Assembly: GCA_025963735.1 (NCBI GenBank)
Contig: JAOQAF010000202.1
Location: 1 to 50,929 of the forward strand
Direction of reading: 5' to 3'
DNA length: 50,929 nucleotides
Source: Bacteroidota bacterium
GTDB lineage: Bacteria > Bacteroidota > Bacteroidia > B-17B0 > Aurantibacillaceae
The notes below the pieces were generated by a model. The model saw only the letters and a list, made by a program, of their open reading frames with translations. It did not search any database and had not been told where the DNA came from. Position numbers and translations under genes: made by a program. This document shows, one piece after another, positions 42,784 through 50,929 of the stretch; the first letter of the stretch is position 1, and each line of letters starts with the position of its first letter.

Positions 42784-44378
42784 TGTTTGATGTAAAAACA
42801 AACTTTTTAAATGACACGGGTGTATTAAACAACCTGGTTAAAGATTATATCGATAGAAATAAAAAGCTTGACCACTTCTATGATTATTATCCCGACCAGA
42901 AAGGTTTTGAGGGGATCTTAAAAAATAATAATTACGCTTCCCTCGACAGAAAAAAACTTACCGAAATTCTTCTCGAGCAGGCTTCAACTGTTGAGAATTC
43001 ATCTCAAAAAAGTAAAAATAACATCGAGTTATTATTAAACCAAAATTCGTATACAGTTACTACCGGACATCAATTATGTTTGTTTACCGGCCCCCTTTAT
43101 TTTATATATAAATTATTTTCTGCCATTAATCTTGCAGAAGAATTGAAAACACTTTTTCCTGACAAGAATTTTATTCCGGTATATTGGGAAGCAAGCGAAG
43201 ATCATGACTTTGAAGAAATTAACCATTTTAATTTATTTGGAAAAACGCTCAAATGGGAAACTGATCAGCAGGGCGCCGTTGGTAATTTTGAAACACAGGA
43301 CTTACAATCCCTTCTTCCTTTAATAAAAGAAATTTTCGGAAATACTGCGAATGCTCTTTATCTTGAACAACTTTTTGAAAAGGCCTATTTGCAACATTCC
43401 AGTCTTTCTTCAGCAACCCGTTATCTTGTTAATGAATTGTTTGGTGCATATGGCTTAGTTATTGTTAATGGTAATGATGCGCGGTTCAAAAAACAATTCA
43501 TCACCCATTTTAAAACCGACATCTTTGATAATCTTGCTTTTAAAAAAGTTACAGAGCAAATTGAAGAACTTAAAGCATTAGGATATGGCGCGCAGGTTAA
43601 CCCGCGGGAGATTAATTGTTTTTATATGGAGCGTGGCTTAAGAGGCCGACTTGAAAAACAAAATGAAAATTATAATGTTATTGGCACTGACCGTATTTTT
43701 ACAAATGAAGAAATAAATTCTGTTGTTGATAATGAACCTGAAAAAATCAGTCCTAACGTTGTACTAAGGCCTTTGTACCAGCAGGCCATTCTTCCTAACA
43801 TTGCGTATGTGGGCGGGCCCGGCGAATTGGCTTACTGGCTTCAGTATAAAAGCATGTTCTCGGCTTTTGGCATTACCTTTCCTGTTCTTGTTCCGCGTGC
43901 CTTTATAACTCTGGTTGAGAAAAACGTTAAAAATAAAATTGACAAACTTGATTTTAATCTGGAAGATGTTTTTAAAGATGAAGAAATACTCATAAAGATT
44001 TTTCAGGTAAGATCAAATAACATCTTTGATCTTGGTATGGAAAAAGAAACGCTTGAAAAGTTATACGCTTCCATTTCAGAAAAGATAGCGCATATTGACA
44101 AAACACTGGTTAATACTGTATCAGCCGAATTGCAGAAAACTTTAAATGGAATGGATGTTGTTTCCGGAAAAGCAAACAGGTCATTAAAACAAAGGTCGGA
44201 GACTGAAATTAATCAGGTTAAATTTATTAAAGACAAATTATTTCCGGGTAAAATACCGCAGGAACGTTTTGATAACTTTTCAGCTTTTTATATTAAATGG
44301 GGCCCCGAATTTTTTAAAATATTAAAAGATAACATTCGTCCCCTCTCGCTTTTACATACCTCATTGGTTGAGAATTAA
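42783..44378 (+). CDS. bshC: Bacillithiol biosynthesis cysteine-adding enzyme BshC
   Basis: 531 residues, normal length. It adds cysteine to glucosaminyl-malate, the last step in bacillithiol synthesis, the low-molecular thiol of Firmicutes and many Bacteroidota. The family segments are VTTGHQLCLFTGPLYFIYK, FIPVYWEASEDHDFEEIN, PNVVLRPLYQQAILPNIAYVGGPGELAYW and the C-terminal coiled coil. bshA and bshB are not in the window. The ATG overlaps the upp stop, suggesting coupled translation. Confidence 0.94.
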   Translation: MFDVKTNFLNDTGVLNNLVKDYIDRNKKLDHFYDYYPDQKGFEGILKNNNYASLDRKKLTEILLEQASTVENSSQKSKNNIELLLNQNSYTVTTGHQLCLFTGPLYFIYKLFSAINLAEELKTLFPDKNFIPVYWEASEDHDFEEINHFNLFGKTLKWETDQQGAVGNFETQDLQSLLPLIKEIFGNTANALYLEQLFEKAYLQHSSLSSATRYLVNELFGAYGLVIVNGNDARFKKQFITHFKTDIFDNLAFKKVTEQIEELKALGYGAQVNPREINCFYMERGLRGRLEKQNENYNVIGTDRIFTNEEINSVVDNEPEKISPNVVLRPLYQQAILPNIAYVGGPGELAYWLQYKSMFSAFGITFPVLVPRAFITLVEKNVKNKIDKLDFNLEDVFKDEEILIKIFQVRSNNIFDLGMEKETLEKLYASISEKIAHIDKTLVNTVSAELQKTLNGMDVVSGKANRSLKQRSETEINQVKFIKDKLFPGKIPQERFDNFSAFYIKWGPEFFKILKDNIRPLSLLHTSLVEN

Positions 44379-44465
44379 ACACTCGTTTTGGGTTTTGATG
44401 GTCATGTTAATTTTTTAATGAGACTATGAAAATTTTGTCTATTTTTAGTACTTAAAAATTACACT

Positions 44466-45485
44466 ATGAAAAAACTTTTACCCGCAATTTTATTGATTCT
44501 ATCCTTAAAAAACTACTCTCAGAATTTTGTATTAACGCAAGCTGCTTATGAACCGGCTATAGGCGATACAAGTCGTAATTATGATCTGGATACAACCGCA
44601 TTTACAACCGGATTAATGACAAATATTACCGGCAGCAACGCTGTTTGGAATTATCAGTCACTGGTTACCAATACCGCCATAATTACATCAGCCTATGTGA
44701 GTCCATCAGCAGTAAGCAGTTCAACTGATTACCCCGGATGTACTTTTGTTCAGAAACAAGGTGGGTTAAATAACTTTTTTAAATCTGTTACTTCACCAAC
44801 TACGCAAACTGAATTTATGGGACTATACGCCACGGGCCTTTCCATGAATTTTACAAATACCGCTATAGTTGCAAAATACCCAATGGCCTTTAATACAAAT
44901 ATTGTTGATCCGTTTTCAGGGTCGTTTACCTTTTCAACCACAAGCGGCAACGCGGCAGGAACTTCAACTGTAACTGTTGATGGAATAGGCACTCTTAATT
45001 TACCAGGCGGAATTACACTTACAAACGTACTTAGAGTAAAAAGCATGCAAAACATTAACCTTACCATCAGTGGGTTTCCATTCGCCTCCATTAAACAAAA
45101 ATCATATGATTTTTATCATGCTTCTCAGAAATATCCGATATTAAACATTAATTATACTTCCACGGCGTTAACCGGCCAAAGTTCTACAGTAACAGCAAGC
45201 GCTTCAGGAAATAAAAATTATTTTACAGTGGTAGGCATAAAAGAAAATTCTCTGGTTGACGCTTCAATTTCTATATATCCTAACCCGTCCACTGAAATTT
45301 TATATATTACATCCGCTTCATCCATTAACCCAATAAATATTGAGATTTACAGCCAACTTGGTCAATGCATTTACCGTAAAGGTTTTGAAAGTAAAATTGA
45401 TGTGAGTTCTTTTGCTTCAGGAATTTATTTCCTTGTAATAAAAAGTGAGAAGGGCATCGCCAGAAAAAAGTTTATTAAAGAATAA
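44466..45485 (+). CDS. Secreted protein with T9SS type A sorting domain (small-cargo family)
   Basis: 339 residues. A signal peptide (ends KNYSQ) and a mature start LTQAAYEPAIGD place it in the same family as the genes at 21158 and 45504. A beta-rich Thr/Ser/Asn-rich body is followed by a T9SS type A domain (about 258-339) with SIYPNPSTEIL and GIYFLVIKS, ending KKFIKE. Body function unknown. A TATTTTTA box (44440-44447) lies upstream. The next gene starts 18 bases after its stop and is a paralog, so this is a tandem duplication, probably cotranscribed. Confidence 0.82.
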   Translation: MKKLLPAILLILSLKNYSQNFVLTQAAYEPAIGDTSRNYDLDTTAFTTGLMTNITGSNAVWNYQSLVTNTAIITSAYVSPSAVSSSTDYPGCTFVQKQGGLNNFFKSVTSPTTQTEFMGLYATGLSMNFTNTAIVAKYPMAFNTNIVDPFSGSFTFSTTSGNAAGTSTVTVDGIGTLNLPGGITLTNVLRVKSMQNINLTISGFPFASIKQKSYDFYHASQKYPILNINYTSTALTGQSSTVTASASGNKNYFTVVGIKENSLVDASISIYPNPSTEILYITSASSINPINIEIYSQLGQCIYRKGFESKIDVSSFASGIYFLVIKSEKGIARKKFIKE

Positions 45486-45503
45486 AAACCTAATCAAATA
45501 TCT

Positions 45504-46511
45504 ATGAAAAAAATCTACATTACCTTATTAAGCGGCTTGTTTATCAATCAGCTTTCCGCACAAACCTTAACACAGGCTGCGCATGAGCCGGTTTCGGGCG
45601 ATATGAATTCTTATAAAGGGTACGACTCTTCAGGAGTTGTTCCTAAAAATACAGGAGCCGGCATGTCATGGAACTTTTCCTCCTTTACAATAAATACCAC
45701 TACAACTTCTTCTACTTTTACTACCGCTACTTCAGTTCCTGCGGCTACTAACTTCCCCGGAGCAACTACGGCAGAAGATCAGGGAAGCGGTAATTACAAT
45801 TTTTACAAAACAGTTGGATCATCATACGAGTCGCTTGGAAGCAGCTCGCCAAGTGGTGATTTTACGTATACCAATTCAGCGGTAGCGGTTGTTTGGCCTG
45901 CAACCATGGGCTATTCACTTACCGACGCTTTTTCAGGAACTGTAACCGGAGGTTTTAGCGGTACGTTGGCAGGTACTGTTACTACCCAGGGAACCGGTAC
46001 GGGTACTATTACTCTTCCAGGCGGGCTGGTTATGACTAACATTTTGCAGGTAAGAGTAAAAAATAATGTGAATTTAAATATTACAACTCCCTTCCCTTTA
46101 ACAGCAACTGTTACCGGAGTAGATTACATGTATTATCATTCTTCACAAAAGTTTCCTGTTTTACGCGTTTCTTATTCTGCAACTACAGGATTTACGAATA
46201 CTTCATCGGCAACCATTGAATTAAACAGCGCAATCATCACTGGTTTAACGGATAAGAATTTTGACGCTACATTCCAGATTTTCCCAAATCCGGCAAAAGA
46301 TGCGTTTAATGTAAGACTTACTAATACTGAGAATTCTAATGGCACTATTGAAGTGTTTAACAGCATTGGCCAGCTTGTAAAAGTAATTAATCTTGGCAAC
46401 TCACCGGTTATACAACACTCTGTTTCCCTGACAGATCTTAACAGCGGCATTTACATTGTTAAAACAACTTTAGGTAATAAAGTTTCTTCACGTAAACTTA
46501 TCGTTGAATAA
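45504..46511 (+). CDS. Secreted protein with T9SS type A sorting domain (small-cargo family)
   Basis: 335 residues. A signal peptide (ends QLSAQ), a mature start LTQAAHEPVSGD and a Thr/Ser-rich beta body like its neighbour at 44466 and the gene at 21158. The sorting domain (about 255-335) has QIFPNPAKDAF and GIYIVKTTLG and ends RKLIVE. No catalytic or binding motif is recognised. It should be exported through the T9SS. A strong terminator follows. Confidence 0.82.
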   Translation: MKKIYITLLSGLFINQLSAQTLTQAAHEPVSGDMNSYKGYDSSGVVPKNTGAGMSWNFSSFTINTTTTSSTFTTATSVPAATNFPGATTAEDQGSGNYNFYKTVGSSYESLGSSSPSGDFTYTNSAVAVVWPATMGYSLTDAFSGTVTGGFSGTLAGTVTTQGTGTGTITLPGGLVMTNILQVRVKNNVNLNITTPFPLTATVTGVDYMYYHSSQKFPVLRVSYSATTGFTNTSSATIELNSAIITGLTDKNFDATFQIFPNPAKDAFNVRLTNTENSNGTIEVFNSIGQLVKVINLGNSPVIQHSVSLTDLNSGIYIVKTTLGNKVSSRKLIVE

Positions 46512-46530
46512 ATTACTGTTTTTTAAATTT

Positions 46531-46566
46531 AACCCCCCCGGAAACATTATTTCCGGGGGTTTTTTA
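46531..46566 (+). terminator. Rho-independent terminator after small T9SS cargo pair
   Basis: CCCCCGGAAA against TTTCCGGGGG, a perfect ten-pair stem with loop CATTA, followed by a T run. Confidence 0.85.
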
Positions 46567-46577
46567 TTTATTCGCCT

Positions 46578-46585
46578 TATCTTTG
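46578..46585 (+). promoter_or_regulatory. -7 box (TATCTTTG) of the Sco-like pair
   Basis: An exact TAnnTTTG match 12 bases past the terminator, seven bases before the ATG at 46593. No -33 TTTG is visible at the normal place, which falls in the terminator T tract. Confidence 0.45.
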
Positions 46586-46592
46586 CGGTCAG

Positions 46593-47252
46593 ATGAAAAA
46601 TAAAAAGTGGCTCCTTCTTTTAATAATAGCCATCCCTTCCTTTATGTGGGTGCTCCTCGAAACAAGCACAATCAATTCGTACAAACTTCACACCTACGGT
46701 CCAAAAAAAAACATTGGCCGTAACGACACTTTATATTATAAAGTGCCCGACAGTGGTTTTACTGAGCTTTTAAAATACAACCCCGCCCCTATTCCTTTTG
46801 TTATTGATTCAACCAACTATCCTTTTTACGCAATCATGTTTATTAAGGGTATTTATTCGAATGAATCCTACAGGGTACCCGGGCTTTGGGAATATTTAAA
46901 TTATAAAAAAGAAAAGATAGGCCACATACATGTGTTTTTAGTTACTGAAGGAAAAGAAGGTCATATACAAACCGCTCTTGAAAAGTTTACCGATAACAAT
47001 AAAAATGTTCGTTTTTTGAGTTTAGCGCAGCCCAAATTTGATAGCATTAACCATCTTTATTTTAAGGAAAAACCAATTCACATTGATTATAGCTTTTTTG
47101 TACTTATTGACAGTAAAAGAAATATAAGAGGATATTATGACGGACGCTTTGTTTCAGAGATAAAAAGGTTAATTGATGAATACAAACATTTGCGTTTAAA
47201 AGATGAAAAACAAAAACTAATCAATCAAAATGAAATTAAAAGTAATTCTTAA
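46593..47252 (+). CDS. Sco-like thioredoxin-fold protein lacking all cysteines
   Basis: 219 residues with an N-terminal membrane anchor (about 6-24). The rest resembles the Sco protein coded next to it: both have YGPKKNIGRND / YGEKKIGNMD near the N terminus and IDSKRNIRGYYDG / VDTKGRVRGMYDG near the end. It has no cysteine, so the CxxxC copper/redox motif is missing; the Sco histidine before that C-terminal strand is also not obvious. It is probably a structural or regulatory partner. Its last 23 bases overlap the Sco gene, so translation may be coupled. Confidence 0.7.
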   Translation: MKNKKWLLLLIIAIPSFMWVLLETSTINSYKLHTYGPKKNIGRNDTLYYKVPDSGFTELLKYNPAPIPFVIDSTNYPFYAIMFIKGIYSNESYRVPGLWEYLNYKKEKIGHIHVFLVTEGKEGHIQTALEKFTDNNKNVRFLSLAQPKFDSINHLYFKEKPIHIDYSFFVLIDSKRNIRGYYDGRFVSEIKRLIDEYKHLRLKDEKQKLINQNEIKSNS

Positions 47253-47856
47253 TGCTCTGGTACTATTTACATGTTTAGTTTCCTGCCATAATAACAAAAC
47301 CAACACATTCTTATTACCTGTTTACGGCGAAAAAAAAATAGGTAACATGGATACAATTTATCACACCGTTGGTGAATTTAATTTTACTAATCAATACGGT
47401 GAAGCCATAACAAATGCCACCGTTAAAAATAAAATCTATGTGGCTGATTTCTTTTTTGCCACCTGTCAGAGTATTTGCCCTGAAATGAGCAAGAACCTGA
47501 CGCAGGTTCAAAAAGAGTTTGCAAACGACGATTCGCTTTTAATCCTGTCACACAGTGTAAATCCGAGACACGATACTGTTCAGGTTCTTAAAAATTATTC
47601 GGAAACCTACGGTGCGAGAAAAAACAAATGGCATTTTTTAACCGGAGATAAAAAACAAATTTACGAACTTGCCAAAACCAGTTACCTTGTAAATGCTTTA
47701 GAAGATGATGGCAGTGCCGAAGGCTTTTTACACAGCGAATTATTTTTACTTGTAGATACAAAAGGGCGGGTGCGCGGAATGTATGACGGAACAGATCATG
47801 CCGCGGTTACCAAACTTATCTCAGACATTAAGCTTTTGAAAAAAGAAAAGAATTAG
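47230..47856 (+). CDS. SCO1/SenC-family lipoprotein
   Basis: 208 residues. A lipoprotein signal ends in LVSC with Cys19 as lipid site. The Sco motif CQSIC (CxxxC) is at Cys79 and Cys83, and the conserved His of SELFLLVD (about 168) is present, so copper binding is likely. Sco proteins deliver copper to the Cu(A) site of cytochrome c oxidase or act as thiol reductases. No oxidase gene is in the window. It overlaps the cysteine-free Sco-like gene upstream by 23 bases and is convergent with the TlpA-like pair. Confidence 0.88.
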   Translation: MKLKVILNALVLFTCLVSCHNNKTNTFLLPVYGEKKIGNMDTIYHTVGEFNFTNQYGEAITNATVKNKIYVADFFFATCQSICPEMSKNLTQVQKEFANDDSLLILSHSVNPRHDTVQVLKNYSETYGARKNKWHFLTGDKKQIYELAKTSYLVNALEDDGSAEGFLHSELFLLVDTKGRVRGMYDGTDHAAVTKLISDIKLLKKEKN

Positions 47857-47872
47857 CGAACTACTGCCGAGT

Positions 47873-49390
47873 TTATTTATTCCCTTTTTTGTCCATATTA
47901 TCCAGCACTTTAAGCATGTCAATAACCTGATCTGAACTCAGGCGCTTTGCTTTTATTTTTTTATCCTTGTCAAGAATATAAATTACAGGTGTTGAATAAA
48001 TATCAAACCGCTCCTTTAAATTATTGAGATGAATCGGATCGAAAACATTAATGAACTCTAGCTTTTTATCAATGATAAATTTTCTCCACGCTTCAAAATC
48101 GTCTTTGGTTTGAACAGCAAAAACTTTATAGTCAATCTTTCCTTTCAAAGCTTTAAGATTATCCTGAAGCTTTGGTATTTCAGTCTGGCAGTGCCCGCAA
48201 TCTGAAGCCCAAAAAACCAACACGGTATATTTAGCATTCACCTGGTAAAGTGTTTTAAACATGGGCGTTAATTTTTCCAGGTTTTTATAATAAAGATCAG
48301 TTACACTTTTACTGGTTTTACATGTATCAAAACCCATCTTCATCACTTGTTTTCCGTAGGTAGTATCAATCATGTATAATTCCGAAACCTTGGCATCCAG
48401 TAATAAATTCCGCATAATATCCACACGTTCCTTTATCTTTTCAATTGTTTCAGGTGTATACCCCAATTTTTTTGAAGCACCATTAATAATATATTTGTCG
48501 GCCATGTGCACGAATACTTTATCAAAGCCCATAATTTTGCTTTGTTCGTATTTATAGGTAAAGTATACCACCAGCGTGTTATATATTAAACTGTCCTTAC
48601 TGCATTTTGCTATCACCTTATCTATTTCATTTATAACGGTATCGGGATGCTGTACAATAACATTGTCGAAATATTTTTTCACGCGGTCGTCAAAAAAAGG
48701 AGTGCGGATAATTCTATCATCTTTAAAATTGATCCCGTCAAAAAAATGACCTTTATAGTAATAGTACTGATACACGCTGTCCGGTCTGCCATTACTGGCC
48801 TTGGGTGTAACGGGGGGTTCCTTGTCGGTTTTAAGGTTTAAAACGTCATACACAAACGTTCCTTTAACCTTTTCCATAAAGTCAGCGTCAAATTTTTTCA
48901 CATCTTCATTCAGAGCTTTAAATTTTTCATTGATAAACTTCGTGCTGTCTTCTTTGCTTTTCCCCTTAGTTTGGTCTCTTATTTTTCCGAACTCCAGATT
49001 TTTATTGGTTATAAATTTAATGTAGGAAAAAAAAATTTCATTTTCTTTACTACCCACAGATTTAAGACTGTTTACAATATCAGACACATCAGTGGTAATA
49101 CTGAATTTTTGACTTTCATTCACAAAAAAATCAAAGTATATGGATTTCCCCTGACTCACCAGAGTGTAAACTCCTTTATCCAGTGGCTTTTTACCTTTAA
49201 ATTCCACCAAACCATTTTTAATTTTCTTGCAAGTGTCAACAATAAATTGCTGATCCCATGTATATTTTACCAGATACATGGCCGTATCCTTAGTGCCTTT
49301 AAAGTTGATTTTTATTTCGTGAGCATTTTGAGCTTGGAGTTTTATTCCCAAAGAAAATATCACTAACAGAAAGAAAATAAATTTATTCAT
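47873..49390 (-). CDS. Periplasmic TlpA-like thioredoxin with large N-terminal domain
   Basis: 505 residues. A signal peptide (ends IKLQAQ), a DUF4369-like beta domain (about 22-120), a middle helical region like DUF5106 (about 120-350) and a TlpA/thioredoxin domain (about 360-500). The active site is WASDCGHCQTEIPKL with the CGHC pair at residues 398-401; the cis-Pro segment is YSTPVIYIL. It probably reduces or exchanges protein disulfides in the periplasm. A tandem paralog lies directly upstream on the same strand (gap 24 bases). Function of the long middle part is unknown. Confidence 0.85.
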   Translation of the reverse strand: MNKFIFFLLVIFSLGIKLQAQNAHEIKINFKGTKDTAMYLVKYTWDQQFIVDTCKKIKNGLVEFKGKKPLDKGVYTLVSQGKSIYFDFFVNESQKFSITTDVSDIVNSLKSVGSKENEIFFSYIKFITNKNLEFGKIRDQTKGKSKEDSTKFINEKFKALNEDVKKFDADFMEKVKGTFVYDVLNLKTDKEPPVTPKASNGRPDSVYQYYYYKGHFFDGINFKDDRIIRTPFFDDRVKKYFDNVIVQHPDTVINEIDKVIAKCSKDSLIYNTLVVYFTYKYEQSKIMGFDKVFVHMADKYIINGASKKLGYTPETIEKIKERVDIMRNLLLDAKVSELYMIDTTYGKQVMKMGFDTCKTSKSVTDLYYKNLEKLTPMFKTLYQVNAKYTVLVFWASDCGHCQTEIPKLQDNLKALKGKIDYKVFAVQTKDDFEAWRKFIIDKKLEFINVFDPIHLNNLKERFDIYSTPVIYILDKDKKIKAKRLSSDQVIDMLKVLDNMDKKGNK

Positions 49391-49414
49391 TATTATTAAA
49401 TTGTATAAATATAA

Positions 49415-50929
49415 TTATTTGGAATGTTCTTTTTCCATTTTTTCAAACAACTCAAGCAGCTCAACAACCTGCTCATGACTTACTTTTTTTGCCTTTATTT
49501 TCTTATCACGGTCAAGAATATAAATGACAGGGGTAGAGTTAATGTCGAACCGCTCTTTTAAATTATTAAGGTGCATTGGATCAAAAACATTTATGAAGTC
49601 AAGCCTTTTTTCCTGAATAAACTTGCGCCACGGTTCATATTCGTCCTTTGTTTGAACGGCAAATACTTTATAATCTATCTTGCCTCTGATCTTATCTAGA
49701 TTTTCTTTCAACTTGGGAATGTCAGTCTGGCAATGCCCGCAGTCTGAGGCCCAGAATACGAGCACTGTGTATTTAGCATTAACGCTCGAAAGAGTTTTAT
49801 AAAGCGGCTTTAATTTTGATTCATTTTTATAATAAAGGTCACTTAAGGTTTTACTCGATTTACAGGTATCAAATCCCATTTTCATCACTTCCTTGCCATG
49901 TATGGTGTCAATCATATATAACTCCGCCACTGTCGCGCCCGGAAGAAGGTTCCTGATAATATTTACCCTTTCTCTTATAATCTTTATTGTTTCGTCGGTA
50001 TAAACCCCTTTTGCCTTTCCATTTAAAATGTAATTATCAGCCAGGTGAACAAACACTTTTTCATAAGTTAAAGAATTACCATTTTTATCGAACAGCATAT
50101 TTTTATTTGTTTCGGCTTTGTATGTAAAATGGCCAAGCATGAGGTTATAAACCAGGTTGCCTTCAGTGCAGCGCGCGAATAATTTATCAAGTTCCTTAAT
50201 CATTGTATCAGGATGCTGAATAATTACAGATTCAAAATATCTTTTTATACGTCCTTCAAAATACGGCGTTCTGATAATGCGTTCATCTTTAAAATTAATA
50301 CCGTCGAAGAAATGATTTTTATAATAATAATACTGGAACAAACTGTCTGGTCTTCCATTACTCGCTTTGGGCACCTCAGGCGCTTCTTTTTCTATTCTCA
50401 AATTTACAAAGTCTGCAAGAAAAGTCCCTTTGTGTTTATCCAGAAAATCTTTATCTGCCTGTTTTGCTTCTTTGGTAAAAGCCGCTGTTTTTTCTGTCAT
50501 AAACGTAGTGCTATCGGCCCGGCTCTTGCCTTTTGTTTGATCACGCACCTTTGCAAATTCCTGATTTTTATTATTGATGAATTTGAGATAATTAAAAAAA
50601 TCTTCATTTTCTTTACTGCCCGAAAATTTTAGTGTTCCACCAAAGTCGGCCACATCGGCGCTTACAGAAAATTTTTGCGACTCGTTAATGATAAAATCAA
50701 AATAGGTAGTCATGCCCTGACTTACTAAAACGTAAATACCTTTATCAAGATCTTTTTTGCCTTTAAATTCTGCAACACCGTTCTTCACTTTTTTACAGGT
50801 ATCGGCTACATATTTTTGATCCCATAAATATTTCACCAGATACATCACTGTATCTTTACTTCCTTTAAAATTAACTTTGATATCGTATCCCGTCTGAGAT
50901 TTTGCAAATGTTGTAAGTAGCGCCAGGGT
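49415..50929 (-). CDS. Periplasmic TlpA-like thioredoxin, 5' end cut by window edge
   Basis: Open to the right edge: 27 further codons precede the GTG at 50848 and read as the end of a signal peptide then TGYDIKVNFKGSKDT, which matches the paralog at 47873. So the true start lies beyond the window and the internal GTG or ATG is not the start. Same layout as the neighbour: beta domain, DUF5106-like middle, TlpA/thioredoxin domain with WASDCGHCQTDIPKL (CGHC coded at 49741-49730) and NSTPVIYIL. The two genes are a tandem duplication and probably cotranscribed. Confidence 0.85.
   Translation of the reverse strand, partial: TLALLTTFAKSQTGYDIKVNFKGSKDTVMYLVKYLWDQKYVADTCKKVKNGVAEFKGKKDLDKGIYVLVSQGMTTYFDFIINESQKFSVSADVADFGGTLKFSGSKENEDFFNYLKFINNKNQEFAKVRDQTKGKSRADSTTFMTEKTAAFTKEAKQADKDFLDKHKGTFLADFVNLRIEKEAPEVPKASNGRPDSLFQYYYYKNHFFDGINFKDERIIRTPYFEGRIKRYFESVIIQHPDTMIKELDKLFARCTEGNLVYNLMLGHFTYKAETNKNMLFDKNGNSLTYEKVFVHLADNYILNGKAKGVYTDETIKIIRERVNIIRNLLPGATVAELYMIDTIHGKEVMKMGFDTCKSSKTLSDLYYKNESKLKPLYKTLSSVNAKYTVLVFWASDCGHCQTDIPKLKENLDKIRGKIDYKVFAVQTKDEYEPWRKFIQEKRLDFINVFDPMHLNNLKERFDINSTPVIYILDRDKKIKAKKVSHEQVVELLELFEKMEKEHSK

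Noticed and set aside
48971-49366. 131-residue plus-strand open frame
   Set aside because: Antisense shadow of the TlpA-like gene; Phe- and Ile-rich composition with no family resemblance. The 139-residue frame at 50213-50632 is rejected for the same reason.
49415-50848. Complete gene starting at the GTG at 50848
   Set aside because: The 27 codons upstream are open and match the paralog's signal peptide end and first strand.

Overview
The window is chromosomal DNA of a low-GC member of the Bacteroidota. The signs are: many secreted proteins ending in type IX secretion (T9SS) sorting domains, a PorP/SprF-type T9SS membrane protein, a TonB-dependent receptor with an N-terminal carboxypeptidase-regulatory-like domain, a class III glutamine synthetase, bacillithiol synthesis (BshC), promoter boxes of the TAnnTTTG type, and few Shine-Dalgarno sequences. 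Genus cannot be decided from this window. I see no tRNA, rRNA, prophage, insertion sequence, integrase or CRISPR array. Both ends cut through a gene. No gene-free stretch exceeds 300 bases.

Layout. 1-5511: three tandem paralogous secreted proteins with Asp-box-like repeats and T9SS type A tails, each followed by the same kind of terminator. 5537-8670: a PLP aminotransferase divergent from a LacI-type regulator, with mirrored promoters and matching operator-like repeats between them, then a SprT-like metalloprotein. 8772-10641: nadE, a YbaB/EbfC protein and a glycine-zipper OmpA lipoprotein. 10648-14216 (minus): a membrane peroxiredoxin between two PAS-SpoIIE phosphatases. 14431-16938: a gamma carbonic anhydrase/PaaY-like protein, a PaaG-like isomerase, a DUF1569 protein and a secreted unknown. 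16984-22671: a DMT transporter, YigZ, an M42-like peptidase, a DUF1571 protein, kdsB, a small T9SS cargo and a YqeY protein. 22733-25239 (minus): TonB, PorP/SprF and a very small type B T9SS cargo. 25342-29978: a GlsB/OlsB-like acyltransferase, engB, a small conserved protein, a tandem universal stress protein, a DODA-type dioxygenase and an unknown. 30043-35512 (minus): glutamine synthetase III and a large secreted protein. 35802-44378 (plus): a TonB-dependent receptor, a PduO-type adenosyltransferase, PaaI-like thioesterase, PaaJ-like thiolase, a TPR/PD40 protein, upp and bshC. 44466-46511: two more small T9SS cargos. 46593-47856: a pair of Sco-like proteins, one without any cysteine. 47873-50929 (minus): two tandem TlpA-like thioredoxin proteins.

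How it works together. Most genes are housekeeping or cell-envelope functions. Two themes recur. The first is T9SS export: seven type A cargos in two paralogous families plus one large singleton, and one type B cargo paired with its own SprF-like protein. The second is envelope thiol and redox chemistry: the peroxiredoxin between two phosphatases, the Sco pair, the TlpA-like pair, and cytoplasmic bacillithiol synthesis. Four phenylacetate-type genes occur in two places about 24 kb apart, without the PaaABCDE monooxygenase, PaaK ligase or PaaZ in view.

Nothing here is clearly a wholly new system. The best leads are the LacI/aminotransferase control region, the PAS-phosphatase/peroxiredoxin module, the minimal SprF-cargo pair, and the cysteine-free Sco partner. 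Functions are assigned from recognised motifs and family resemblance by eye; no searches were run.
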